Of a stretch of 64,000 bases of DNA, positions 42,613 to 59,200 are shown piece after piece. Where the stretch lies: positions 124,001 through 188,000 of the forward strand of contig JAFYHU010000080.1 in assembly GCA_017538965.1 (NCBI GenBank), in the 5' to 3' direction. The position numbers were made by a program, and so were the translations under genes. The notes beneath the pieces were generated by a model, which had not been told where the DNA came from, searched no databases, and saw nothing but the letters and a program-made list of their open reading frames with translations. Numbering within the stretch: position 1 is the stretch's first letter; each line of letters starts with the position of its first letter. Source of the stretch: Oscillospiraceae bacterium (GTDB taxonomy: Bacteria > Bacillota > Clostridia > Oscillospirales > Oscillospiraceae).

Positions 42613-43419
42613 ATGAAAACGGAGAATCAAGTTTCCCGCGTCAGACGAATCATCGGTGACGTTCTGCTCGTGCTGGCCGTTCTTCTTACGGCTGACGTGA
42701 CGATCGTCATGCTTCACAAAATCAACGCGGTTGTCCTGAAAGCGGATTATCGGGAGATTTTCGAATACGAGCTCATCCTTTGCGCGGCTCTTCTGCTGTT
42801 TGCGCTGGATGTCCGCTTCAATCTCTTCACCCGTTCGAAACACACGATCGCTCGGATTGCAGGCTGGGTTCTGCGTGCTGCCGTCGTTCTTTCTACCCTC
42901 GTGATCCTGTTCTTCTGCGGAAAAGTGATCAGCGGCAGCGTGATAAACACGGCAGACCGGGCGGAGAATGTCATCGTGCTCGGACTTGCGCTGGAAAACG
43001 GAAAACCGACGGACGATCTCCTGGCAAGACTGAACACAGCCCGGACGTATCTGGAGAAATACCCGGATGCGCATCTGATCCTGACCGGAGGCAACGCGGA
43101 TGAGTCAGGCCGTACGGAAGCCGCCGTCATGCGCGATATCCTGATCGAGCACGGTGTGGCGGATGAGCGGATGACGCTGGAAGATAAGGCGGAAACCACC
43201 AAAGAAAACTTCCGGAACACGGCGAAGATGATCGATCCCGGAAAACCTGTTGTGCTGATCAGCAGCAATTACCATATGGACAGGGCTGTTCGGACGGCAG
43301 AAAGCGCGGGCTTTTCGAATGTCCTGCGCCTGCCGGCGCCGTCGTCCTTCAGCAGCTATGGTGCAAACGTCATGTATGAAGTCGTTCTGGATTTGAATGA
43401 ACTGACGCTCAAAAAGTAG
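42613..43419 (+). CDS. DUF218 (YdcF/SanA/ElyC-like) membrane protein
   Basis: A 268-residue protein with three predicted membrane helices in the first 110 residues and a C-terminal DUF218 domain: VIVLGLALENGKP, the TGGNADESGRTEAAVM motif and SSNYHMDRA. DUF218 proteins are linked to cell-envelope and lipid-carrier functions; the reaction is not settled. The ATG at 42613 is preferred because GAAGAGG lies six bases before it. It sits between the KAP-like NTPase and the CARF nuclease with short gaps and may be cotranscribed with both. Confidence 0.8.
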   Translation: MKTENQVSRVRRIIGDVLLVLAVLLTADVTIVMLHKINAVVLKADYREIFEYELILCAALLLFALDVRFNLFTRSKHTIARIAGWVLRAAVVLSTLVILFFCGKVISGSVINTADRAENVIVLGLALENGKPTDDLLARLNTARTYLEKYPDAHLILTGGNADESGRTEAAVMRDILIEHGVADERMTLEDKAETTKENFRNTAKMIDPGKPVVLISSNYHMDRAVRTAESAGFSNVLRLPAPSSFSSYGANVMYEVVLDLNELTLKK

Positions 43420-43446
43420 AAGGATTGTGCAGGTGTAACCCGATAG

Positions 43447-44628
43447 ATGGAAACTTTGATAGAACTCTATGATGATCGCCCGCTGGAGAACGTTCTGGGC
43501 GTGGAAGTGTTTCAGGCGAAACGGGTCATTTACATCTGCCCGGATTCCGTAGCTTCCGACCAGACGATCCAGAAGAACCTTCGCGCTTTCTTCCGCCACA
43601 GAGGGATGAAAACCGAGCTGATCTTTCTCCGCGCGAGCATTTTTGATGCCGATGCCGCTCTCCATGTTTTTCAGAAAACGCTTGCGATGTACCCGGATGC
43701 CGCCATGGATATTACCGGCGGAACCGATGCCGTGCTGTTTGCCTCGGGCCTTCTCAGCGCAGAATCCGAAATCCCTGTTTTTACCTACAGCCGACGCCGG
43801 AATCGATTTTACAACATTCGCAATGCTGCCTTTGCCGCCAATGTCCCCTGTGACATCACATACAGTGTCGAAGACTTCTTCCTGATGGCAGGCGGCTCCA
43901 TGCGCCCCGGTCGGGTGGACAACGCCGTGCTCGGGCTGTATCTGGATGATATTGTGCCCTTCTTTCAGCTGTATATGAGACATCGGAAAGCATGGACCAA
44001 AATCACCACGTATATGCAGCGGGTCTCCCCGAGTACGCCGGACGGAGACTTTTCTCTGGATGTGTCCGGGAACTATACCGTAAAGGGAGAACGCGCATCC
44101 CGCATCAGCGCGCCGGAAGAAGCCCTGCGGGAGATGGAACAGATCGGCTTGATTCTGGATCTTCAGATCCGGGAGGAGGAATCGGTTTCCTTCCGCTTCC
44201 GGGACGCACAGATTCGCACTTGGCTTCGCGATGTGGGCAGCGTTCTGGAACTCTATGTCTATAAAGCGTGCCTGGATACCGGACTGTTCCAGGATGTGAT
44301 AACCAGCGCGGTTGTTGACTGGGACAGGAGCGCTGACCGGAACGCCGTCACCAATGAGATCGATGTTATGTGTACGAAGGGAACCACCCCGGTCTTCATC
44401 AGCTGCAAGACCGGAGAGGTAAAAACCGAAGCGCTCAATGAACTTGCCATTCTTCGTGATCGCTTCGGCGGGAAAATCGCAAGAGCGGCCATTGTCACCG
44501 CCGAGAAAGGCAGGACCGCCATGCGGAACCGGGCATCGGAACTCGGGATCGACGTGATTGACATCAACGACCTCATCGCCGGCCGGCTGGACAGGCAATT
44601 GCGAAATCTTATGCGCACGGTAAAATGA
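43447..44628 (+). CDS. CARF-domain nuclease, Card1/Can2-like (DUF1887 family)
   Basis: A 393-residue protein. The N-terminal half has the CARF-type MDITGGTDAVLFASG (87-101), the nucleotide-binding loop of this family. The C-terminal half is a PD-(D/E)xK nuclease: Glu268 in LELYVYKA, Asp306 in NEIDVM and Lys321 in FISCK, all intact. Relatives of type III CRISPR systems (Card1, Can2) are activated by cyclic oligoadenylate and cut nucleic acid. No CRISPR array or cas gene is visible, so it is a standalone effector here. The KAP-like NTPase and DUF218 genes precede it; the tRNA-Leu lies next. Confidence 0.8.
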   Translation: METLIELYDDRPLENVLGVEVFQAKRVIYICPDSVASDQTIQKNLRAFFRHRGMKTELIFLRASIFDADAALHVFQKTLAMYPDAAMDITGGTDAVLFASGLLSAESEIPVFTYSRRRNRFYNIRNAAFAANVPCDITYSVEDFFLMAGGSMRPGRVDNAVLGLYLDDIVPFFQLYMRHRKAWTKITTYMQRVSPSTPDGDFSLDVSGNYTVKGERASRISAPEEALREMEQIGLILDLQIREEESVSFRFRDAQIRTWLRDVGSVLELYVYKACLDTGLFQDVITSAVVDWDRSADRNAVTNEIDVMCTKGTTPVFISCKTGEVKTEALNELAILRDRFGGKIARAAIVTAEKGRTAMRNRASELGIDVIDINDLIAGRLDRQLRNLMRTVK

Positions 44629-44640
44629 ACAGAACAAAGA

Positions 44641-44676
44641 AAACAGCTCGGAAAGGGTCAACTTTCCGAGCTGTTT
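44641..44676. terminator. Bidirectional terminator between the CARF nuclease gene and tRNA-Leu
   Basis: A 15-bp perfect stem AAACAGCTCGGAAAG / CTTTCCGAGCTGTTT with a 6-base loop. TCTTTT follows on the plus strand and TCTTTG on the minus strand. Confidence 0.85.
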
Positions 44677-44680
44677 CTTT

Positions 44681-44765
44681 TGGTGCGAGAGATGAGACTT
44701 GAACTCACACGTCGGTTGACACACGCACCTCAAACGTGCCTGTCTACCAATTCCAGCACTCTCGC
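44681..44765 (-). tRNA. tRNA-Leu (anticodon GAG), CCA encoded
   Basis: An 85-base minus-strand tRNA. The acceptor GCGAGAG pairs with CTCTCGC and the CCA is encoded. The anticodon stem CACGT/GCGTG holds the loop TTGAGGT with anticodon GAG. A long variable arm (class II tRNA), GTTCAAGTC in the T loop and TGGTAGAC in the D loop all fit tRNA-Leu. A perfect promoter lies upstream (44789-44817). The 3' end faces the NTPase-DUF218-CARF group, a usual side for integrated cargo. Confidence 0.93.
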
Positions 44766-44788
44766 ATCGGCCTTTCAAGGCAAAAGCA

Positions 44789-44817
44789 ATTATACACAGC
44801 ACCGCGGCTGTTGTCAA
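44789..44817 (-). promoter_or_regulatory. Perfect consensus promoter of tRNA-Leu
   Basis: On the minus strand, TTGACA (44817-44812), a 17-base spacer and TATAAT (44794-44789). Confidence 0.9.
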
Positions 44818-44834
44818 GCAGGAATTTTGGCGGG

Positions 44835-46073
44835 TCAGGAGGAGTTTTTTCGCTTTCTGCGTTTCGGGAGACCATCCCGGACGGCGTTGATGAACCAGAG
44901 CAGCGTGAGCGCAAAGGCCACGATCAGCGCGGCAGCCCCGTTGTTCATCAGCAGCAGATAGCGCATCTTCAGATAGGCGTGATAGCCGAGAAGGGAAGCG
45001 AACTGCACGAGTACGGCAGTCGGGAAGTACAGCGGCGACGCGAAGGCGAGGACAAGCGACAGAATGTCGGCGGCATAAAAATAGCGTTCGTGCATGTGGG
45101 GGAGGAAGAAAGGAATGCCGATCGCGAAGAGCAGACACAGCGCGAGCAGTGCGCGGTCGTTCAGCTGCCTGCGATAGACCCATGCGACAGCCAGCAGATT
45201 CAGCATGTAGAAGGCGGCCAGACAGATTCCGACGACGGCGGCGGTCTCCTTGTTCTGAATGTCCGTGAAAACGGCGAAAACGGAAGGGGAGTTGTAGTTC
45301 AGCCCGCTGCCGATGCTGCCGGTCTGGCTGAAGTAGAGCGTGACGGTCTCCCAGAGCGGGCGGCCGAAGCAGACGGCCGGCAGGACCAGAAGCAGATAGG
45401 TTACGGGGAAGACGAGCACGTGCTTCCATTTCAGCTTTCCCGTCATCAGAAAAACCGCGTAGACGGGAAGCACGAAAACCGCCTGCAGCTTGAAGCCGAA
45501 GGCCACGGCAGCCAGAATCACCGATTCCGTCGGGCGGTCATCCAGCGCGCACCAGATGCCCAGCAGCAGCGGTGCGGCGTAGAGACTGTCACACTGCCCC
45601 CAGACGGCGCTGTTGAGAAATACCGTCGGAAGGAAGAGCGTGACAAAATAGGCGGCGAGCAGCCGGCGATGCTTTTTTGTAAACCGGCTGCAGAGCAGCA
45701 GCACGCCCCAGGCGAGCAGCAGATCCGAGGCGGTGCTCAGAAGTTTAATGAAGTAGAGATCCTTCATCGGGAGAATCGAAAACAGCGCCAGAAAATAGAG
45801 ATAGGGGATGTTGTAGTTGCCGACCTCGTATTTCAGCGCGGCAAAGCCGCCGTGCTGGCGGAAGAACTCCACCCAGCGTGAGAGAAAATTCTGGTAGTCC
45901 AGCGTTTCGTAATCGAAGACGGCTGCGCGCAGGCCCAGAGCCAGCGTGAGCAGCAGAATGCTCAGCACCCAGGCGCCCCGGCTTTTCAGCACGCCGCTGC
46001 GCTGAAGCAGCAAAAGGGCGCAGAGGCCTTCAATGATCAGAATCAGAATAACGGTGATCGGAGGAACAGTCAT
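44835..46073 (-). CDS. GT-C-type polytopic membrane glycosyltransferase-like protein
   Basis: A 412-residue, strongly hydrophobic protein with about 10-12 predicted helices. The ATG at 46073 follows GAGG by six bases. The first loop after helix 2 has FDYETLDYQNFLSRW, where GT-C enzymes carry their acidic catalytic residue. WGQCDSLY and PHMHERYFY later are typical of mannosyltransferase-like GT-C proteins of Firmicutes. It probably transfers a sugar from a lipid carrier to an envelope molecule. Its promoter overlaps that of rpoB. Confidence 0.75.
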   Translation of the reverse strand: MTVPPITVILILIIEGLCALLLLQRSGVLKSRGAWVLSILLLTLALGLRAAVFDYETLDYQNFLSRWVEFFRQHGGFAALKYEVGNYNIPYLYFLALFSILPMKDLYFIKLLSTASDLLLAWGVLLLCSRFTKKHRRLLAAYFVTLFLPTVFLNSAVWGQCDSLYAAPLLLGIWCALDDRPTESVILAAVAFGFKLQAVFVLPVYAVFLMTGKLKWKHVLVFPVTYLLLVLPAVCFGRPLWETVTLYFSQTGSIGSGLNYNSPSVFAVFTDIQNKETAAVVGICLAAFYMLNLLAVAWVYRRQLNDRALLALCLLFAIGIPFFLPHMHERYFYAADILSLVLAFASPLYFPTAVLVQFASLLGYHAYLKMRYLLLMNNGAAALIVAFALTLLWFINAVRDGLPKRRKRKNSS

Positions 46074-46124
46074 AAGGTACCTCAAAAGAAAAAACGGCCG
46101 GAGCACCGACTCCCGCCAGAAGAT

Positions 46125-46152
46125 TTCATAAAAAAAGCTTGACAAATGCCAA
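46125..46152 (-). promoter_or_regulatory. Probable promoter of the GT-C gene, overlapping the rpoB promoter
   Basis: On the minus strand, TTGGCA (46152-46147), a 16-base spacer and TATGAA (46130-46125). The -35 boxes of the two divergent promoters lie within 14 bases. Confidence 0.45.
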
Positions 46153-46168
46153 GCGCCGATGCTAAAAT
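46139..46168 (+). promoter_or_regulatory. rpoBC promoter
   Basis: TTGACA (46139-46144), an 18-base spacer and TAAAAT (46163-46168), giving a leader of about 135 bases. Confidence 0.75.
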
Positions 46169-46253
46169 ATCTTGCTTATTGTGCGTGGAGGCGGGAGACC
46201 CACCTGTCCATTCTGAAATCAGTATAGCATGATCAGCAAGTAAAATCAACGCA

Positions 46254-46290
46254 GGATGCGCAAATTATTACAACGCATCCGGGCGTTTTT
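46254..46290 (+). promoter_or_regulatory. Terminator-like attenuator in the rpoB leader
   Basis: A perfect 7-bp stem GGATGCG / CGCATCC with a 13-base loop, followed by GGGCGTTTTT. It ends 20 bases before the rpoB start codon and just before GAGGAG. This looks like an intrinsic terminator able to limit rpoBC transcription. Confidence 0.6.
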
Positions 46291-46309
46291 GAATGAGGAG
46301 AGAGTGCCA

Positions 46310-53790
<7,481 letters not shown>

Positions 53791-53804
53791 ATACAGATAA
53801 AAAT

Positions 53805-53840
53805 GCAAAGACGAGAGAAAACCGCTTCTCTCGTCTTTGC
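53805..53840 (+). terminator. Hairpin after rpoC
   Basis: A 15-bp perfect stem GCAAAGACGAGAGAA / TTCTCTCGTCTTTGC with a 6-base loop. Only a short T-rich stretch follows, so some readthrough into the PIG-L gene (53861) is possible. Confidence 0.6.
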
Positions 53841-53860
53841 TCTTCACCCGGAGGGTGTGT

Positions 53861-54634
53861 ATGAGCATTCTCAGACCGATTCTGCATTTCGCAGCGCCGC
53901 TTCCGAAACTCGAAAACTATCAGCGATATCTTTTCATCGGCCCGCATCCGGACGACATCGAAATCGGTGCGGGCGCTACGGCTGCCCGCTTTGCGGCGGA
54001 AGGGAAGGACGTCTGCTTTCTGATCTGCGCCGACGGATGCTACGGGACCGATGAGCTGGACATGAATCTTCAGCCGGAAGAGCTTGCCGAACTTCGCCGC
54101 TGGGAAGCGGGAGACTCCGCCGCGTTTCTGGGCGTGAAGGATCTTCGCTTCCTTGGCCTCTGTGACGGCGGTTTCTACAGCCGTGAGGACCTGACCGGCG
54201 AGATTGCCCGGGTCATCGGCGACTTTCAGCCCGATGTGATCTTCGCGCCCGATCCCGACGTCATCACCGAATGCCATCCGGATCACCGAAATGTCGGCCG
54301 GACAGCAAAGATGCTGGCGCTCTTTTCCGGAAACCCCGGCATCATGGAGCGTTTCGGGGCTTCCGCGGCACCGGTGCAGGCGCTGGCGCTCTACATGACG
54401 GCCAGGGCCAATTCCTTTGTCGATACTACCGGGTACCTGGACAGACAGCTTTCGGCCATCTTCAATTTTCATAAGAGTCAGTTCCCGGACGGCTGTGACA
54501 CCGGGAAGGCCATCCGTCTCTACCTGAAGCTGCGCGCTGCGGATTTCGGCCTGCGCAGTCTCCATCGCTCGGCGGAAGGTTTCCGCGTCCTCGGCAGAAC
54601 CCAGATGCACTGCTTCCCCGAATCCGGATTATGA
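53861..54634 (+). CDS. PIG-L/LmbE-family deacetylase
   Basis: A 257-residue protein. The ATG at 53861 follows GGAGGG. The zinc-site motif PHPDDIEIGAG (residues 33-43) and the later His in ECHPDHRNVGR are intact, so it is probably an active N-acetyl (glucosaminyl) deacetylase acting on a sugar or an amide. It follows rpoC and precedes two lipid-metabolism genes, but a promoter at 54686 separates it from them. The substrate is unknown. Confidence 0.87.
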   Translation: MSILRPILHFAAPLPKLENYQRYLFIGPHPDDIEIGAGATAARFAAEGKDVCFLICADGCYGTDELDMNLQPEELAELRRWEAGDSAAFLGVKDLRFLGLCDGGFYSREDLTGEIARVIGDFQPDVIFAPDPDVITECHPDHRNVGRTAKMLALFSGNPGIMERFGASAAPVQALALYMTARANSFVDTTGYLDRQLSAIFNFHKSQFPDGCDTGKAIRLYLKLRAADFGLRSLHRSAEGFRVLGRTQMHCFPESGL

Positions 54635-54685
54635 AATGAGCGCCCGTTCCCGGCTTCCTGCAATTGCGCGGGAGCAGACGCCCTC

Positions 54686-54714
54686 TTGCGCGAATGACGG
54701 TTTCGAGGTATAAT
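54686..54714 (+). promoter_or_regulatory. Promoter of the PlsC-like/PAP2/sensor-MscS unit
   Basis: TTGCGC (54686-54691), a 17-base spacer and TATAAT (54709-54714), 35 bases before the ATG at 54749. Confidence 0.6.
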
Positions 54715-54748
54715 TCTTCAGTACATATCATGAAACTGAGGCAGAAAA

Positions 54749-55525
54749 ATGGATGACAAAAAAACATCCTTTCTCTATAAGATCGTGCGCTGGCTGGTGC
54801 GCCTGTTTTCTCCGAAGTACCGTCTCGAGGGAACGGAAAACCTCCCGCCGGAGCCCTGCGTGATCGTCGGCAACCACAGCCAGATGTTCGGCCCGATCGC
54901 CGGGGAACTCTATATCCCCGTCAAACACGATGTATGGTGCGCCGGCGAGATGATGCACTGGAAGGAAGTCCCTGCCTACGCCTACCGCGACTTCTGGTCC
55001 GGAAAACCCGGATCGGTCCGCTGGCTTTTTAAAATCGCGAGCTACCTGATCACTCCTCTGTGTGTGCTTGTTTTCAACAATGCCCATACGGTTGCGGTCT
55101 ATCATGATACGCGGCTGATTTCCACTTACCGCCGTTCGATGGATCGTCTGCAGGAGGGCAGCAGCATGGTGATCTTCCCGGAGTGCTACGACGAGCACAA
55201 CAACATCGTGCACGCCTTCCAGGACAAATTCGTCGATCTGGCCCGATTCTACTACAAGAAATCAGGACAGATTCTGCAGTTTGTCCCGCTGTATGTCGCG
55301 CCTCGGCTGAGCATCATGACTTTCGGAACGCCGATCCGCTTCAACCCCGAAGCCGATATCCGCTCCGAACGCAGCCGCATCTGCGGCGCCCTGATGGACG
55401 AGATCACCCGCATGGCTGTCTCTCTTCCCGAACACACCGTGGTGCCCTATCCCAACATCCCGAAGAAGGATTATCCCAAGAACATTCCTTTAGAGGTATT
55501 TTCGAATGAAGAAAAAACCGGTTGA
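54749..55525 (+). CDS. Lysophospholipid acyltransferase-like (PlsC family), altered motif
   Basis: A 258-residue protein of the PlsC/LPLAT type. VIVGNHSQMFGP stands where NHxxxxD is expected; the conserved His is kept but the Asp is not (a Gly is at that site). FPECYDEHNNI stands for the FPEG motif. This may change activity. It would act on lysophosphatidate at the membrane. The 3' end overlaps the PAP2 gene by 20 bases. Confidence 0.75.
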   Translation: MDDKKTSFLYKIVRWLVRLFSPKYRLEGTENLPPEPCVIVGNHSQMFGPIAGELYIPVKHDVWCAGEMMHWKEVPAYAYRDFWSGKPGSVRWLFKIASYLITPLCVLVFNNAHTVAVYHDTRLISTYRRSMDRLQEGSSMVIFPECYDEHNNIVHAFQDKFVDLARFYYKKSGQILQFVPLYVAPRLSIMTFGTPIRFNPEADIRSERSRICGALMDEITRMAVSLPEHTVVPYPNIPKKDYPKNIPLEVFSNEEKTG

Positions 55526-56198
55526 TTACAGCGGTTTCTCACTCCGCCGTCTCAACGAGCCGCGCTTTTCCCATATCAAACTGCTCGGAGGCTGGATCTT
55601 CTACTTTTCGATGTACTTCATCACCGAAAACCTGATTCCGCCGGAAAAATGCCACCCCATTCACTGCGCGCTGGACGATCTTATCCCGTTTAACGAATTC
55701 TTCGTGATCTTTTACGTAGCCTGGTATCTTCTCGTCTTCGGCGCGCTTGCCTATACCCTGTTCTACGACCCGCCGAAGTTCCGGAAGCTGCAGACCTATA
55801 TCATTGTGACTCAGGTCATCGCCATGGCCTGCTATGTGCTCTATCCCAGCCGTCAGGACCTGCGGCCCGAGGTGTTCGAACGAAACAACATCCTGACCGC
55901 CGTCATGGGCTTTATCTATGCCTTCGATACCAATACGGGCGTGTGCCCGTCCCTTCATGTGGGCTATTCCCTGGGCATTCTCTCGGTTGCTCTGAAGGAT
56001 CGGAAGCTGGGAAAGGGATGGAAGGCGCTGCTGGTCTTCCTCGTGACGATGATCTGTCTGGCCGTCTGTTTTGTCAAACAGCATTCGGTGCTGGATGTGC
56101 TCTGGGCGATTCCCATGTGCCTCGTTGCCGAGTGGATTACCTATGGGAAGGACTACTGGCTTCCCCGCATCAGAAAACTGCTTTCCCCTGAGAAATAG
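55506..56198 (+). CDS. PAP2-family phosphatase
   Basis: A 230-residue membrane protein with about six helices. CPSLHVG is the PSxH motif and KQHSVLDV supplies the His and Asp of the last motif; the first motif (KxxxxxxRP) is weak. It probably dephosphorylates phosphatidate or an isoprenyl diphosphate at the membrane surface. Its start overlaps the PlsC-like gene by 20 bases, so the two enzymes probably act on related lipids, phosphatidate being the shared compound. Confidence 0.82.
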   Translation: MKKKPVDYSGFSLRRLNEPRFSHIKLLGGWIFYFSMYFITENLIPPEKCHPIHCALDDLIPFNEFFVIFYVAWYLLVFGALAYTLFYDPPKFRKLQTYIIVTQVIAMACYVLYPSRQDLRPEVFERNNILTAVMGFIYAFDTNTGVCPSLHVGYSLGILSVALKDRKLGKGWKALLVFLVTMICLAVCFVKQHSVLDVLWAIPMCLVAEWITYGKDYWLPRIRKLLSPEK

Positions 56199-56244
56199 AA
56201 AGCAATCTGACAAGCTCCCTGTTTTGTGAGTGGAAGGGATTTCA

Positions 56245-59200
56245 ATGGATACTCCGAACAAACAGAAAAGCATCTGGAAAGCCGGCGTCCTCTGGCTCGT
56301 TTCGGCATGTCTGATCATGGCAGTTCTGGTACCGGTCTTCTTCCTGATCTGGATGGATCGCACACAGTCGCATACGGCGGATGAATGCAGCCTGCTTGCG
56401 GATGCGGTTTTGAAGCAGGGCACCGTGGATAAGAAGAGAATTCAGAAAAACGAACTGTTTCTGCAGACCTATCTGTTTTCCCTGAACGCGATGACCGGAT
56501 GGGCTTACTCCTACGGAGGAACGGATGAAAGGGAGATTTCCCGGATCTATGATTCCGAGGAATATATCCCGGATGAAGTTGCCGTTCTGAAGGCCGGAGA
56601 GGTCGAAGTTTTGTCGGGATCCTTTCCGGAAGTGGAATTCTATACGGTTCTGGAGAAGAGAGAACAGCTGCGTTCGGAGGTATCCGAAAAGCAGCCGGAT
56701 TCGGATCATGTACAGCAGTCGGAAGGCACTTCGACGCTGATCGAGGACAACGGCGTCATTTATCTTACTTCGGGGCTTCCGAACGCCGGGACGGTTGTGA
56801 TCACAAAACTGGAATCAGTTCCTGAACTCCTCTCTGATTCCGAACAGGAGCTTGATCTGATTTCTCTTGAGAGCTCCTCCTTTTCCAACAGCAGATTCAG
56901 GATGGTGCTGGTCCGCCTGTCCGATAATACCATCCTCAAGGTGATCGGGGATCTTCCGATCGCCGAAGGGGATATTCTGACGGAAGTACCGGATGATTCC
57001 GGGATCCTGAAACTCGGAAATGACAGGTATATCTGCGGGACATCGGAAGATAATTCCTACCGTATCTATGCGTTGATGCCTGTATCTTCCGCTTTTGCCA
57101 GGACGGTGGTTTCTCCCTTTGCGCTGGCTCTGATTTTTGTGCTTTTGTTTCTGCTGACCTGCCTCTACGCATGGTTCCTGCGTACGGATATCCTGCGCGG
57201 GAGGGTGGAGCAGGACGGCAGGACGGACGGCCGGGAGAGGATCGGCGTCGAGCTGATATCCCATGTTCGCCTGATGTTTTATATTCTTGCTGCTTGTACT
57301 GCCGCTTCGATTCTGCTCATCTGCATTCTCCATGTGGTTGACAGCAACCGGGTATGGGAAAACGGAATTCTTTCGGATGTCGAACGTTATTTTGCGGCGG
57401 ATGATGCAAACGCGGAGCATCTTGCCTCCTATCGGAAAGAATCCAAGCTTTCCGCTCTGGACAAGATCCGGGATCTGATCGAAGCTTCCCCTGAACGCAG
57501 AACGGATAACGCCCTTTCGGATCTGAGCGGCGCGATTGAGAGAGACCTTTTTGTGCTGAATGATGACGGAATGGTGATTGCCTCCTCGGTCTCGGAATAT
57601 GACTTCACGGGGATGTCCGATCCGGAATCCGAATTGTATGACCTGACCAGTGTTCTGGAAGGAAAAGCAGACCACAGAGCCGTTGCCGTCTCGGGTGAGG
57701 GCACGTCTTCCCAGCTGTGCTGGGCGGTGAGATGCAAAAAAATCGGCGGAATGCTGGTGTCAAGAGACAGCCTTTCCCAGGCAATTTCCTTCTCGGACTA
57801 TTATGCGAACTATAAGCTGCCGCCCGGCCTGACGCTGTTTGCCGTGGATCTGTCAACGGGCGAGATTCTTTCAAGCTCGGAAGAGGAATACTCCGGAAAG
57901 TCTGCCGGATCCATCGGACTGAAAGAAGAATACTGTCAGGACGGCTTTGCCGGCGAAATCATGCTCAACGGCAGAAGGTACTTTGTTCAGACAAGTATCC
58001 ACGGGGAAGACAGGGCCGACCTGATCGCAGCGGATCTCGGATTTCTGATGAAGCAGTATCTCCCGATCATCCTCACGACAATCGTTGCCGGGCTTTTTGC
58101 GGTCGTCCTGATCTGCATGTTTGTCTATAAGCTCCAGAGAAGCATCTGGACCGACCTGACGCCGGGCAGGGAAGAAGACATCGTCGCTTCTGCCGACCGT
58201 CCGGCCCGCAGGAAACTGACTGCGGAAGAAAGACGGAGAGAGGAAGAAAAACGGAAAGAGGAAGCACGTGACGAGGAGACGGCTACCTTTTACCGTGAGC
58301 AGGAGGGCGGTCTCCGCGCTGACCGCAGCGCTGTTGGCCGGTGGCTGAATCCGATTACGCCTTTCAAAAAACAGTCGGCGGATGAAAAGTTTCGGGAAGT
58401 CATTCAAATTCTGTCTATTGTTCTCCTGATCGCGGGTTATGCCTTCTACCAGCACAGCAGCCAGTACGGGCTGCAGGGAAGCACCTTTGCCTATCTGCTC
58501 CAGCGGTCATGGCGCTATGGCCTGAATGTCTATGCGGTGACCTATGCGCTGATGATGATCTTCCAGATTTTTGTAATCGGGCTGACGCTGCGCAAACTGA
58601 TTCTGATGGCCGGAAAGAAATACGGAAACCGGGGCGAGACGGTTGCCCGTCTGGTCGGCAGTTTCATCGCCTATGCGTCCATCGCTGCTGCCGTTGCTTA
58701 CAGTCTGGTGTATGTAGGCGTAAATGCGACCACGGTTTTCGCATCGGCCGGAATCATCGGCCTTGCCATCAGTATCGGCGCAAAGGATCTGATTTCCGAT
58801 ATCTTTGCCGGAATATCGATTGTGTTTGAAGGCGAATTCCGAACCGGCGATATTGTGGATATCGGCGGATACAGGGGAACTGTGGAAGAAATCGGCGTCC
58901 GGACGACAAAGATCATGTCCATGGAGAACGTAAAGATCTTCCGGAACAGCAATATCAGCGGCGTGGTCAACATGACCCAGCGGTACTCGATCGCAGAGGT
59001 TCGGGTGGATGTGAGCAGAGCGGAACCCCTCGAAAAGGTCGAGACTCTTTTCCGGAAGGAGCTTCCCAAAATCCGGAAAAAGATCCCCGAGACCGTTTCA
59101 GACATTGAATTGTGCGGAATTGACCAGCTCAACGCCAACGGTCTGGTTCTGCTGTTCCAGACAAAGTGCAGAGAAGAGGACCGCATCTCGGTTGAGCGCA

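Noticed and set aside
44641..44765. Attachment-site duplication of the tRNA-Leu 3' end near 41.3-41.5 kb.
   Set aside because: No repeat of the tRNA end was found at the far boundary of the three-gene group, and no integrase gene is present.
43105..45429. A 774-codon minus-strand frame covering the CARF nuclease gene, tRNA-Leu and part of the GT-C gene.
   Set aside because: It would run through a tRNA gene and two opposing real genes; no coherent domain.
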